Assembly: GCF_013177735.1 (NCBI RefSeq)
Contig: NZ_WOEZ01000027.1
Span: forward strand, 50,143-114,142
Origin: Paraburkholderia elongata
Lineage (GTDB): Bacteria; Pseudomonadota; Gammaproteobacteria; Burkholderiales; Burkholderiaceae
DNA length: 64,000 nt
Reading direction: 5' to 3'
The position numbers and the translations under genes were made by a program. Below, piece after piece: positions 15,984 to 24,731 of this stretch. A model generated the notes under the pieces. It saw only the letters and a program-made list of their open reading frames with translations. It ran no database searches and had not been told where the DNA came from. The stretch's first letter is position 1. The number at the start of each line of letters is the position of its first letter.

Positions 15984-17189
15984 ATGCACTTCGAGTACAC
16001 CCCGGAGGACGAAGCGTTTCGTCAGGACGTCCGACAGTTTTTCAGGGAGCAGTTACCGGCCGCGATTTCGCATCGCTGGAGGATCGGGGCGCATCCTCCG
16101 TTGAAAGACGACATTCGTACGTGGCAGCGCATTCTGCATCAGCGCGGGTGGGGCGCGCCGCATTGGCCGGTCGAATACGGCGGCACCGGCTGGACGGCTT
16201 TTCGCAAGCATATCTTCATGGAAGAGCTGTATAACGCGGACGCGATGGACTACGGCTGGCAGGCAACCCACATGGTGGCACCCGTCATCATTGCGTTCGG
16301 CTCCGACTGGCAAAAGAAGCGCTTTCTCCCGGCCATTCTCTCCGGGGACGAATTCTGGTGCCAGGGTTTTTCGGAGCCCAATGCAGGCTCGGACCTGGCG
16401 GGTCTGAAGACCACGGCGGTACTCGACGACGACGAATACGTGATCAACGGTCAGAAGATCTGGACCAGCGATGCCTCGATTGCCGAATGGGGCTTCTTCC
16501 TCGTCAAGACGGACACGACGGTCAAGCCGCAGCGCGGCATCTCGTTTCTGCTCGTCAAGATGGATACGCCTGGGATCACAGTACGCCCGATCGTTTCAAT
16601 CGAAGGCGGCACAGGCCTGAATGAGGTCTTTCTCGAGAACGTTCGCGTGCCGCGCACACACCTGGTCGGCGAGGCGGGCATGGGCTGGACTTATGCGAAA
16701 TATCTGCTCGAAAAGGAGCGCACGACGAGCGCGTTCCTCTATTTCAACAAGCGGGAATTGCAGCGTGCCAAAAGTATCGCCGAACAGGAGACGGTAGACG
16801 GCGTGCGCCTGATCGACACCCCCGAATTCGCCCGCAAGCTGGCGTCGGTTGAAGTGGACCTGCTGGCGCTCGAATGGTCGGTGTTGCGAATCCTGGCCGA
16901 GGAAAAGAACACGCGCAATCTGGACGCCGTAGTGTCGGCGCTCAAGATCAGCGGCTCGGAGATGCAGCAGCGCGTCACGGAGTTGCAGATCGATGCGCTC
17001 GGTCCGCGCAGCATGCGCTTCCAGCAGCACGGCGACTGGTGCTTCGACGATCCGGCAACCGACGACGCATGGCCCGTCTATGTGGCAGGCCGCACGACGG
17101 GCTACCTCATCGGCCGCGCCTCGACCATTTACGGCGGCGCGCGGGAGGTGCAGAAGAACATAATTGCCCGCCTCGCCTTTGGACTTTGA
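15984..17189 (+). CDS. Acyl-CoA dehydrogenase, first of a pair
   Basis: 401 residues; GGAGG sits at about 15970-15975 before the ATG. Acyl-CoA dehydrogenase blocks are present: FSEPNAGSDLAGLKTTAV near residue 130, VINGQKIWTSDASIAEWGFF near 152, and the C-terminal STIYGGAREVQKNIIARLAF near 378. The position of the MCAD-type catalytic Glu (IYEGT) is Gly here. It resembles the larger subunit type of FadE-like enzymes. The second ACAD gene begins 2 bases later, as in alpha2beta2 acyl-CoA dehydrogenases of steroid side-chain and ring catabolism; a heteromer is therefore likely. FAD would be reoxidised by EtfBA. Confidence 0.9.
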   Translation: MHFEYTPEDEAFRQDVRQFFREQLPAAISHRWRIGAHPPLKDDIRTWQRILHQRGWGAPHWPVEYGGTGWTAFRKHIFMEELYNADAMDYGWQATHMVAPVIIAFGSDWQKKRFLPAILSGDEFWCQGFSEPNAGSDLAGLKTTAVLDDDEYVINGQKIWTSDASIAEWGFFLVKTDTTVKPQRGISFLLVKMDTPGITVRPIVSIEGGTGLNEVFLENVRVPRTHLVGEAGMGWTYAKYLLEKERTTSAFLYFNKRELQRAKSIAEQETVDGVRLIDTPEFARKLASVEVDLLALEWSVLRILAEEKNTRNLDAVVSALKISGSEMQQRVTELQIDALGPRSMRFQQHGDWCFDDPATDDAWPVYVAGRTTGYLIGRASTIYGGAREVQKNIIARLAFGL

Positions 17190-17191
17190 CC

Positions 17192-18316
17192 ATGGACTTC
17201 AACCTCTCCGAAGAACAGTTGATGCTGAAGGACGGCGTCGAGCGATTCATCCAGCAGGAATACGGCTTCGAGAAGCGCCGGGAGATTGCCGCGAGCGAAG
17301 AGGGTTTTAGCCGTGCGCGCTGGCAGGACTACGCGGAGCTTGGCTGGCTCGGCCTGATGCTGCCCGAAGATGTTGGCGGCCTCGCTTGCTCGTTTGTCGA
17401 GACGGCCATCGTGATGGAAGCGTTCGGGCGAGGCATGGTGCTCGAACCCCTCGTGCAAACAGCGCTTCTGTGTTCGGCCATCATTGATCGTAGTGGTTCG
17501 GATGCCAAGCGGCAGACGCTCTTGCCGGCTGTGATCGAAGGCCGCTTACTGTTTTCGCTCGCCGACAGTGAAGCGGGCTCGCGGTTCAAGCTGGGCTGCA
17601 GCGAACGTACCGTCGCACACAGGACGACCGGGGGCTATCTGCTCAACGGCGCCAAGACTCTGGTGATGGCGGGCGGTTCGGCGGACCAGTTGCTGGTGAC
17701 CGCGCGTCTCGACGACCACGCGGAAAACCCCGCGATTTTCATCCTGGAGCGCCGCGCGGCGGGCGTGACCTGCCGTACGTATCGTCTGCTCGATGGATCT
17801 CGTGCCGCGGACATCGAATTTCGCGACGTCGAGCTGGAGGCGTCCTCGTTACTGGTGGCCCCCGATCGCGCTCGCGAGGTGCTCGAAGCAGCGACGGGAC
17901 TCGCGACGCTGGCAAGCGTGGCCGAAATTCTCGGCGTGATGGAAGCCGTGATGGAAATCACCGCCGAATACATCAAGGCCCGCGTGCAGTTCGGTCAGCC
18001 GATCGGAAAATTTCAGGCGCTGCAGCATCGTATGGCCGAAATGTTTGTCGCCGTGCAGGAGACCCGCTCGATACTCTATTGCGGCATTGCTCACCTGGAT
18101 CGGCCGGCAAGGGAACGTAGCGCCACTATTTCGGCGGCCAAGGCGGTCGCCGGTCGCGCCAGCCGTTTCGTCTGTGCGCAAGGCATTCAGTTGCACGGCG
18201 GCATGGGGATTACCGAGGAATATCAGGTCGGCCATTACTTCCGCAAGATGACCATGATGGAAAAGATGTTCGGCGATATCGACTTTCACCTCGCGCGCTT
18301 CGCGGCGACGCATTGA
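17192..18316 (+). CDS. Acyl-CoA dehydrogenase, second of a pair
   Basis: 374 residues starting at ATG 17192, 2 bases after the first ACAD stop; a longer upstream in-frame reading overlaps that gene and is rejected. N-terminus MDFNLSEEQLMLKDGVERF, central substrate-binding region less conserved than in its partner, and C-terminal QLHGGMGITEEYQVGHYFRK. The usual IYEGT catalytic Glu site reads MFGDI. The small-subunit look and the tight coupling to the preceding gene support a heteromeric enzyme in which active sites form at the interface, although which subunit supplies the base cannot be decided here. Confidence 0.9.
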   Translation: MDFNLSEEQLMLKDGVERFIQQEYGFEKRREIAASEEGFSRARWQDYAELGWLGLMLPEDVGGLACSFVETAIVMEAFGRGMVLEPLVQTALLCSAIIDRSGSDAKRQTLLPAVIEGRLLFSLADSEAGSRFKLGCSERTVAHRTTGGYLLNGAKTLVMAGGSADQLLVTARLDDHAENPAIFILERRAAGVTCRTYRLLDGSRAADIEFRDVELEASSLLVAPDRAREVLEAATGLATLASVAEILGVMEAVMEITAEYIKARVQFGQPIGKFQALQHRMAEMFVAVQETRSILYCGIAHLDRPARERSATISAAKAVAGRASRFVCAQGIQLHGGMGITEEYQVGHYFRKMTMMEKMFGDIDFHLARFAATH

Positions 18317-18352
18317 ATCGGGCAACGTGTCCAATCACAAGGAATTGCGCTT

Positions 18353-19189
18353 ATGTTACGAGTCAAAGACAGGATCGCCGTCGTCACGGGCGCAGCGTCC
18401 GGGATCGGTGCGGCATGCGCCGCGATGCTTGCCGCTGAAGGCGCGCAGGTGGTCGTGGCAGACCGGGATTTCGACGGGGCCGTCGCGCAGGCCCAGCGCA
18501 TCGAGCAGCAGGGCGGTCGGGCGATTGCCGCGCGGGTCGATATCGGCGACGAGGCCTCGATAGCAGCGTTGTTTGCGCTTACCCTCGAAACGTGGGGCGG
18601 CCTCGACGTGCTGCACAACAACGCGGCGGCCACATCGCTGTCGAGCACGGTCGATGCCGCCGTGGAGGCCGTCGATGTCTCCGTCTGGGACGACACGATG
18701 CGCATCAACCTGCGCGGCACCATGCTGGCCTCGCGTTATGCCATCCCGCTGATGCGCGCTCGCGGCGGCGGCTCGATCATCAACACGTCGTCGGGCGCCG
18801 CTCAGGCCGGCGCGCTCGGTTATAGCGCTTACGGTGTGTGCAAGGCGGGCATTGAAGCGTTGACGCGCTACGTGGCCGCTCAGCATGGCAAGGAGGGCAT
18901 TCGCTGCAACGCGATTGCACCCGGCCTGATCGTGACACCGGCGACAGTGGGCCATTACGCGGGATCCGTGGGCGAGATGATGCTCAGCCATCATCTCACG
19001 CCGCGCCTCGGGCAGCCGGAAGACGTGGCACATGCGGTGGTGTACCTGGCGTCCGATGAGGCGGCTTTTGTCACGGGGCAAATCATCAACGTCGACGGTG
19101 GGCTGCTGTCGCATCAACCGTACTACGCCGATGAAATTCGCGCCCGCACCGCGGGCGGCGTGACGGTCGGCGCGAAGAGGACGACATGA
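18353..19189 (+). CDS. SDR-family NAD(P)-dependent oxidoreductase
   Basis: 278 residues. Cofactor motif TGAASGIG near residue 13, LHNNAAATS near 87, catalytic Ser in INTSSGAAQ near 142 and Tyr/Lys in YSAYGVCKAG near 157, then a C-terminal INVDGG. Preceded by AGGA about 10 bases before the ATG. It follows the acyl-CoA dehydrogenase pair and overlaps the SnoaL-like gene by 4 bases (ATGA), so the two are translationally coupled. It may oxidise a hydroxyacyl-CoA or a ring alcohol formed earlier. Confidence 0.9.
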   Translation: MLRVKDRIAVVTGAASGIGAACAAMLAAEGAQVVVADRDFDGAVAQAQRIEQQGGRAIAARVDIGDEASIAALFALTLETWGGLDVLHNNAAATSLSSTVDAAVEAVDVSVWDDTMRINLRGTMLASRYAIPLMRARGGGSIINTSSGAAQAGALGYSAYGVCKAGIEALTRYVAAQHGKEGIRCNAIAPGLIVTPATVGHYAGSVGEMMLSHHLTPRLGQPEDVAHAVVYLASDEAAFVTGQIINVDGGLLSHQPYYADEIRARTAGGVTVGAKRTT

Positions 19190-19764
19190 CAATCGATGCC
19201 GATCTGCTGGCTCGAATCGACCGTATCGAGGCGCAACTGGCGATCCAACAATTGCCCATACGCTATGCGCTTGCTGTCGATTCGCGCGATCTGGACAACC
19301 TTGTCACGCTCTTCACCGACGACGTGAATTGCGGCCGGTGGGGCGTAGGTCGCGCCGCGCTGAAAACGTTCTACGGGTCGGAGCATATCCTGCGCAGCTT
19401 CTACCGCTGCATACACCAGATCTGCGGACATGCGATCGACCTGGTCGATGCCGATCATGCAACGGGCCAGGTGTATTGCCGCGCCGAGCATGAGGACAAC
19501 GGCAAATGGGTCGTCATGGCGATCTGCTATTTCGACCACTACGTACGGCGCGACGGCAGCTGGTATTTCGAGCGCCGGGATGAACGCCACTGGTACTCGA
19601 CCGACTGGCTGGAGCGACCGGGGACACCGCGCTTTCAGAACTGGCCCGGCAAGTACGAAAGCGACAAATACCTGCCGCGCCTGCCACAGTCTTTCCCGAC
19701 CTGGGCGTCTTTCTGGGAAGCGGTTGAACCGGCTGCGCTCGACGCGCTGACGCGTTCGCCCTGA
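19186..19764 (+). CDS. SnoaL-like (NTF2-fold) protein
   Basis: 192 residues. The N-terminal half has the cone-shaped NTF2/SnoaL pattern: IQQLPIRYALAVDSRDLDNL, then VTLFTDDVNC, and a later GSWYFERRDERHWY. This family includes polyketide cyclases, ketosteroid isomerase relatives, dehydratases and, in aromatic degradation clusters, small accessory proteins. The start codon overlaps the SDR stop. It is the last gene of the long Rieske operon. An isomerase or dehydratase role on a cyclic ketone is plausible but is only an inference. Confidence 0.82.
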   Translation: MTIDADLLARIDRIEAQLAIQQLPIRYALAVDSRDLDNLVTLFTDDVNCGRWGVGRAALKTFYGSEHILRSFYRCIHQICGHAIDLVDADHATGQVYCRAEHEDNGKWVVMAICYFDHYVRRDGSWYFERRDERHWYSTDWLERPGTPRFQNWPGKYESDKYLPRLPQSFPTWASFWEAVEPAALDALTRSP

Positions 19765-19799
19765 CGCGCTCCACGTCACAAAGCGGTGCGGGGCGAACA

Positions 19800-19829
19800 G
19801 TGGGCGGCGGGCAGGGGAAGAACGCCCAC
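19800..19829. terminator. Possible hairpin between convergent genes
   Basis: GTGGGCG at 19800-19806 pairs with CGCCCAC at 19823-19829, between the convergent SnoaL-like and ferredoxin genes. There is no T-tract, so a terminator role is only suggested by position. Confidence 0.3.
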
Positions 19830-19839
19830 CGCACCACAG

Positions 19840-20157
19840 TCAGGCCTCGCTCGGCAGACGAATCACCAGACCGTCGAGCTCGGGCGTGATATTGATCTGG
19901 CATGTGAGGCGGCTATTTTCCCGCACGTCCATCGCGCAGGTCAGCATGTCGATCTCATACGACTCGGCGGGCGGCATGTGGCTCACCCACGCTTCGTCGA
20001 CATACGCATGGCAGGTTGCGCAGCTGCAACTACCGCCGCAGTCTCCCAGAATGCCAGGCACCTGATGGCTGACGGCGGTCTGCATGACGGTCTCGCCGAT
20101 GTTGGCCGTTGCGACCGTTTCGTCGCCGTCCGGTTGAATGAATCGAATGATGGGCAT
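19840..20157 (-). CDS. [2Fe-2S] ferredoxin (adrenodoxin/putidaredoxin type)
   Basis: 105 residues, the size of a putidaredoxin-like ferredoxin. The cluster ligands are visible as Cys-x5-Cys-x2-Cys (GDCGGSCSCATCHAYV) and a fourth Cys near the end (SRLTCQ). The gene for a matching FAD-dependent reductase lies 26 bases upstream on the same strand and the P450 is divergent from that, so this is probably the electron shuttle of a class I P450 system. It could also serve the Rieske oxygenase, which has no reductase partner of its own nearby. Confidence 0.92.
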   Translation of the reverse strand: MPIIRFIQPDGDETVATANIGETVMQTAVSHQVPGILGDCGGSCSCATCHAYVDEAWVSHMPPAESYEIDMLTCAMDVRENSRLTCQINITPELDGLVIRLPSEA

Positions 20158-20183
20158 GATGTCGTTGGATTGAGTCAGTTTAA

Positions 20184-21446
20184 TCAGGCTGCGGGCAGCA
20201 GGCTTTTGAGCGGGATCGAATCGTCGGCGAGTTCGGTGGCGCGCACCGGAATCTTCTCGCCGACAAAACGCTTGGCCAGCATGAATTCCTGCGGGCGGCT
20301 GACGGTGTCGGCAGCGAGCATCACGCCGTCCTTCAGATAAAACGCCGAGAACGATCGGCTTTCCGGTGCGCCGCGCAGCACGAACTCGTCATAGCCCTGC
20401 GACAGGCCGACCATTTTCAGCTTCAGATCGTATTGGTCGGACCAGAACCACGGCACGCTGTTGTACACGCGCTCCTTGCCGCACAGTGTGGCCGCGGCCG
20501 TGCGTGCCTGTTCCATGGCGTTGGGCACGGATTCCAGCCGCAAGCGCCGGCCTAGCAGCCCGTTGGGATGGTTAGTGCAGTCGCCGATGGCGAAGATGTC
20601 GGGATCGGAAGTGCGGGTATGCTCGTCCACCACGATGCCGTTGTCCACGGCGAGGCCCGCTGCCACGGCCAGATCCGTGGCGGGCTGCAGGCCGACACCG
20701 ACGATGACGAGATCCGCCGGGATGCGTGAACCGTCGCCACAAACAACCGCCGCGACCGCATCGCCCGACGCATCCAGTTCGAAGCCGCTGACCGCCGTGC
20801 TGGTGCGTACGTCGACGCCGGCTTCACGGTGCACCCGTTCGTAGAACGCAGAAAGTTCCGGCGCCGTCACCCTTGCGAGCACGCGGGGCAGCGCTTCGAG
20901 AACGGTGACGTGCAGACCGCGCCGCACCGCAATCGCCGCGACTTCGAGGCCGATATACCCGCCGCCGATGATGACGAGGCGTGCGCCCGCATGGAACTGC
21001 GTGCGGATCCGTGCGACATGGTCGAGCGTGCGCAAGTAGTGAAAGTTCGGCTGCTTCTCAATGGCCTCAATGCCCGGCAGCGCGAGTCTGCGGGCGTGCC
21101 CGCCAGTGGCGATCACGAGTTTCGAGTAACCGATCTCGCGACCATCCGACAGGGCGACCGTGTGCTCCGCGCGGCCGATGCGCTCGGCCCGGGTATTGGG
21201 GATGAATTCAATGCGGGCCTTTTCGTAAGTGGCCTGCGGCTTCAGATAGAGCTGTTCGGCGCTCAGTTCGCCCGACAGAAACGCTTTAGACAAAGGCGGG
21301 CGCTGATACGGCAGATGCGGTTCCTCGCCGACCAGCACGATGCAGCCCGTCCAGCCCTGGTCACGGATGCTGGTTGCGCACTCGCCGGCCGCATGGCCGG
21401 CACCGACGATCAGTGCGATGTCCTCTGGGGATGCTGCGGTGCTCAT
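20184..21446 (-). CDS. Ferredoxin reductase (FAD-dependent, NAD(P)H)
   Basis: 420 residues from ATG 21446, preceded by GGGAG; an in-frame ATG 36 bases upstream is less well placed. Motifs: FAD-binding IVGAGHAAGECATSIRDQG near residue 10, NAD-binding VIIGGGYIGLEVAA near 155, and FAIGDCTNHPN near 285, as in putidaredoxin reductase and rhodocoxin reductase. The C-terminal domain continues with VPWFWSDQYDLKLKMVGLS. It would transfer electrons from NAD(P)H to the ferredoxin encoded next. The GAATGTTGTTC palindrome variant lies 68 bases before its start. Confidence 0.92.
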   Translation of the reverse strand: MSTAASPEDIALIVGAGHAAGECATSIRDQGWTGCIVLVGEEPHLPYQRPPLSKAFLSGELSAEQLYLKPQATYEKARIEFIPNTRAERIGRAEHTVALSDGREIGYSKLVIATGGHARRLALPGIEAIEKQPNFHYLRTLDHVARIRTQFHAGARLVIIGGGYIGLEVAAIAVRRGLHVTVLEALPRVLARVTAPELSAFYERVHREAGVDVRTSTAVSGFELDASGDAVAAVVCGDGSRIPADLVIVGVGLQPATDLAVAAGLAVDNGIVVDEHTRTSDPDIFAIGDCTNHPNGLLGRRLRLESVPNAMEQARTAAATLCGKERVYNSVPWFWSDQYDLKLKMVGLSQGYDEFVLRGAPESRSFSAFYLKDGVMLAADTVSRPQEFMLAKRFVGEKIPVRATELADDSIPLKSLLPAA

Positions 21447-21514
21447 GAAGGCTGACTCCCGTCTCCCGTGGCTATCGTGCATCCGGCGACGCGATAGCGA
21501 TTGTCTATATTTAT

Positions 21515-21525
21515 GAATGTTGTTC
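21515..21525. promoter_or_regulatory. Operator variant GAATGTTGTTC (reductase side)
   Basis: One mismatch from GAAC-N3-GTTC, in an AT-rich stretch 68 bases before the ferredoxin reductase start. A perfect copy lies 80 bases away on the P450 side, the same two-site layout as in the SDR/etfB gap. Confidence 0.5.
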
Positions 21526-21594
21526 TTAATTGTGAATGTCGTATGAGGCGGCTGTCAATGCTCGTGAAGCCGGGTTGCACAATCGTTAAAAATC

Positions 21595-21605
21595 GAACAT
21601 AGTTC
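21595..21605. promoter_or_regulatory. Palindromic operator GAACATAGTTC before the P450
   Basis: Perfect GAAC-N3-GTTC dyad 75 bases before the P450 ATG, in the divergent gap with the ferredoxin reductase gene. Confidence 0.65.
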
Positions 21606-21680
21606 AAATATTAGCACTTGGCGAGATGCCTGCGTGAACGCCGCCGCGAACCGATAAACGCAACGACAGGAGGCAGCATC

Positions 21681-22925
21681 ATGAGCGCTCGACTGCGACT
21701 TCAGGATTTCGACGATCCTGCGTTCAATCCCTTTTTCGAGGACGCACTGGCGTACGGCGCGGACAGCGATCCTTATCCACGCATTGCGGCGCTGCGCGAG
21801 AAGGGTTCGGTGCAGAAAGGCGACTACCGTGTGCTGATGGACACGCCTGCTGACCTGACGATGTCAGACGTCGAGCACTACTGCGTGTTCGGCTATGACG
21901 AAGTCGCTCAGGTGCTGGGCGATCCGGCGACGTTTTCGAACCGGGCTTATGAACGGAACATCGGCATCAGTTTCGGCCGCAGCATCTCGACCATGGATGT
22001 CCCCGAGCATCCGCGATACCGGCGCATCTTCCAGAAGGCCTTCATGCCGAATACCGTGGCGGCGTGGGGCGATGCACTGGTCGATCCCGTGGTGAGCGAG
22101 CTGATGGACATTTTTTCCAGCCGCGGCCACGCTGACCTCGTGCAGGAATTCACACTGCACTATCCGTTTAACATCATTTACCGCCAATTGGCGTTACCGC
22201 CCGAAGACGTCAAGGTATTCCACAAGCTCGCCATCGCGCAGACGCTTGTCTCGGTCGATATCGAGCACGGCGTCGAGGCTTCGACGAAGCTGGGCACGTA
22301 TTTCGCGCAACTCGTCGCGCAGCGCCGGGAGAGTCCTGGCGACGACCTCGTGAGCCTGCTGGCGACGGCTGAGGTCGAAGGCGAACGGTTGCCGGAAGAG
22401 GTCGTCATTTCTTTTCTGCGGCAACTGGTGAACGCGGGCGGCGACACGACCTATCGCGCGACCAGCGTATTGCTGCTCGGACTGCTGCGAACTCCGGATC
22501 AACTCGATGCCGTGCGCCGCGACCGCACACTCGTGCCGCGTGCCATCGAAGAAGCGTTGCGCTGGGACGGACCCGTCGTGATGCAATCGCGCATGGCGGC
22601 GCGCGCTGTGACGCTGGGTGGCGTCGAGATTCCAGCAGGTGCATTTATCGACGTCGTCGCGGGAAGCGCCAATCGCGACCCCAGCCGCTTCACGGATCCC
22701 GACCGGTTCGACATTTTCCGCACAAGCTCGCGTCGGCACTTCGCTTTCGCGTATGGGCCGCACGTGTGCATTGGCCAGCATCTGGCGCGCGTCGAGATGA
22801 CGCGTGCGCTCAACGCGATCCTCGACCGGTTGCCCAACCTGCGGCTTGACCCCGCGGCGCCTGCGCCACTTATCAACGGCATCATGATGCGCGTGCCGCA
22901 TTCGATTCCGGTCGTATTCGACTGA
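21681..22925 (+). CDS. Cytochrome P450
   Basis: 414 residues from ATG 21681, with AGGAGG at 21668-21673. The oxygen-binding I-helix motif is AGGDTT at 252-257, the ExxR pair is Glu291 and Arg294 in EEALRWDGP, and the heme ligand is Cys363 in FAYGPHVCIG. No N-terminal membrane anchor, as expected for a soluble bacterial CYP. The divergent ferredoxin and reductase complete a class I system. CYPs of this kind hydroxylate terpenoids, steroids or alkyl groups; the exact family cannot be set without alignment. Confidence 0.94.
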   Translation: MSARLRLQDFDDPAFNPFFEDALAYGADSDPYPRIAALREKGSVQKGDYRVLMDTPADLTMSDVEHYCVFGYDEVAQVLGDPATFSNRAYERNIGISFGRSISTMDVPEHPRYRRIFQKAFMPNTVAAWGDALVDPVVSELMDIFSSRGHADLVQEFTLHYPFNIIYRQLALPPEDVKVFHKLAIAQTLVSVDIEHGVEASTKLGTYFAQLVAQRRESPGDDLVSLLATAEVEGERLPEEVVISFLRQLVNAGGDTTYRATSVLLLGLLRTPDQLDAVRRDRTLVPRAIEEALRWDGPVVMQSRMAARAVTLGGVEIPAGAFIDVVAGSANRDPSRFTDPDRFDIFRTSSRRHFAFAYGPHVCIGQHLARVEMTRALNAILDRLPNLRLDPAAPAPLINGIMMRVPHSIPVVFD

Positions 22926-23055
22926 GCGCCAAAAAGGGCTGGGTCAAATGCGCTTGATTCCGCCGGGCCATGCCGCCACAGCGACAACAACACACGGCTT
23001 CGAATGCTATGCGCTGTGAGCGATCCGAATCGACTCGCCGTCGGAGACTGAAGGG

Positions 23056-24657
23056 ATGACCGAGTTCGACTATATCGTCGTGGGGGCAGGTGCCGCCGGG
23101 TGCGTGCTGGCCAACCGCCTCTCAGAGAACGGACGCCATGACGTGCTGCTGATCGAGGCGGGTCCGGAAGACACCAGCCCTTTGATCCGGATGCCGAAAG
23201 GATTCGGCAAACTGCTGGGCGATCCCGCTCACGCGTGGTTCATCCCGGTGCAGCCGGATGACGGTAACGGTCATCGCAATGAAGTCTGGTTGCGCGGCAA
23301 GATGCTCGGCGGATCGAGCAGCATCAATGGCATGGTCTATATGCGCGGCCATCCTGACGACTACGACGGTTGGGCGGCCCTCGGCGTGAAAGGGTGGGGC
23401 TGGCAGGACGTGGCGCCGTGTTTCAGGCGCATCGAAGACCATGCGCTGGGCGCCGATGAACTGCGCGGCGCGGGCGGCCCGCTGAAAGTGTCGCCGTATG
23501 CCGAGCGCAACCGCCTTGGTGAAGCGGTGCTGGATGCATGCCAGTCGCTTGGCCTGCGACGGGTCGAAGACATTAACCGGCTCGACCACGAAGGCGTGGC
23601 GTATCTCAGCTACACCATCCGCAACGGCCGCAGGCAGAGTTCCGCTGAAGCGTTTCTCAAGCCCGCGAGGAAGCGCAAGAACCTGGCTGTGGTTACTGGA
23701 ACGGAAGTCACCTGGGTCGTCTTCGAGGGCACGCGTGCGGTGGGCGTCGGATGCCACCGCAACGGCATTGACACCGCTTACCGGGCACGCCGCGAAGTTG
23801 TGCTGTCTGCGGGCGCGCTCGAGTCGCCGCGGCTTTTGCAACTGTCGGGTGTGGGCGATCCCCAGCATCTGCAGTCGCTCGGCATTGGTGTTGTTGCGGC
23901 GAGCCCCGGGGTTGGTCTGAACATGCGTGAACATTTGCTGTACATGACTCAGGCGCGCCTCAGGCAATGGCGCGATTCACACAACCGGCAGTTCGCCGGG
24001 GCGCGTCTGTGGCGCAATGCCTTGCGGTATTTTTTGTTCCATAGCGGCGTCATGGCGTTGGGCTCTTACCCGGTGGGCGGCTTCGTCAAAACTGCGCCCG
24101 ACGCCACCCGGCCCGACGCGCAATTGATGATGGCGCCGTTTTCGCTGGACTTCGGCACGGCTGGCTCCGGTTTCGAGCCGTTTCCCGGCATGCAGCTTTT
24201 CAGCTATCCGCTCAGACCCGAGAGCCAAGGGCACGTGAAGATCGTTTCCGCCGACCGCAAGGTCGCGCCCGAGGTGGTAGCCAACTATCTCGCCGAGCCC
24301 TACGACCGGCAGATGGCGATCAACGCATTCCGGCTGATGCGCAACGTATTCGGTGCGGAGCCGTTGGCGAGCCTGCTGGAGGGCGAAACGCGCCCTGGCT
24401 CTGCGGTTCAGTCGGACGACGAAATTCTCGACCTGTACCGGCGCGGAGGCCAGTCGGGCTTTCACGCTTGCGGCACCTGCAAGATGGGTACGGACCGCCT
24501 TGCGGTACTCGATTCGCGCTTGCGCGTGCGCGGCGTTGCCGGACTGCGCGTGATGGATCTGTCCGTCACGCCGACGATGATTTCCGGCAACACGAACGGC
24601 CCGATGATGGCCATGGCTTGGCGCGCCGCCGACCTGATTCTGGAGGACGCACGATGA
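23056..24657 (+). CDS. GMC-family FAD oxidoreductase (choline-dehydrogenase-like)
   Basis: 533 residues. FAD motif DYIVVGAGAAGCVLANRLSE at the N-terminus, GMC signature GKMLGGSSSINGMVYMRGHP near residue 80, second signature GALESPRLLQLSGVG near 255, and the active-site region HACGTCKMG near 470 with SGNTNGPMMAMAW near 515. GMC enzymes oxidise primary or secondary alcohols to aldehydes or ketones. Placed after the P450, it probably oxidises the alcohol made by that enzyme. A 130-base gap separates it from the P450; a 25-codon ORF overlaps its stop codon. Confidence 0.92.
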   Translation: MTEFDYIVVGAGAAGCVLANRLSENGRHDVLLIEAGPEDTSPLIRMPKGFGKLLGDPAHAWFIPVQPDDGNGHRNEVWLRGKMLGGSSSINGMVYMRGHPDDYDGWAALGVKGWGWQDVAPCFRRIEDHALGADELRGAGGPLKVSPYAERNRLGEAVLDACQSLGLRRVEDINRLDHEGVAYLSYTIRNGRRQSSAEAFLKPARKRKNLAVVTGTEVTWVVFEGTRAVGVGCHRNGIDTAYRARREVVLSAGALESPRLLQLSGVGDPQHLQSLGIGVVAASPGVGLNMREHLLYMTQARLRQWRDSHNRQFAGARLWRNALRYFLFHSGVMALGSYPVGGFVKTAPDATRPDAQLMMAPFSLDFGTAGSGFEPFPGMQLFSYPLRPESQGHVKIVSADRKVAPEVVANYLAEPYDRQMAINAFRLMRNVFGAEPLASLLEGETRPGSAVQSDDEILDLYRRGGQSGFHACGTCKMGTDRLAVLDSRLRVRGVAGLRVMDLSVTPTMISGNTNGPMMAMAWRAADLILEDAR

Positions 24658-24731
24658 CCCGGCCTGACCTGTATCGCGAGCGTTACGCAAACCTTCATAC
24701 GCGAAATTTTGATCATGGAGACCCGGCATGA
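24654..24731 (+). CDS. 25-residue ORF bridging two genes (candidate coupling peptide)
   Basis: ATG at 24654 overlaps the GMC stop as ATGA, and its own stop at 24729-24731 overlaps the ATG of the serine hydrolase, again as ATGA. The peptide starts MTRPDLYRERYANLHTRN. I do not recognise it. The double ATGA overlap suggests that ribosomes finishing the GMC gene reinitiate here and again at the hydrolase, which would tie expression of the two enzymes. It could instead be accidental. Confidence 0.4.
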   Translation: MTRPDLYRERYANLHTRNFDHGDPA

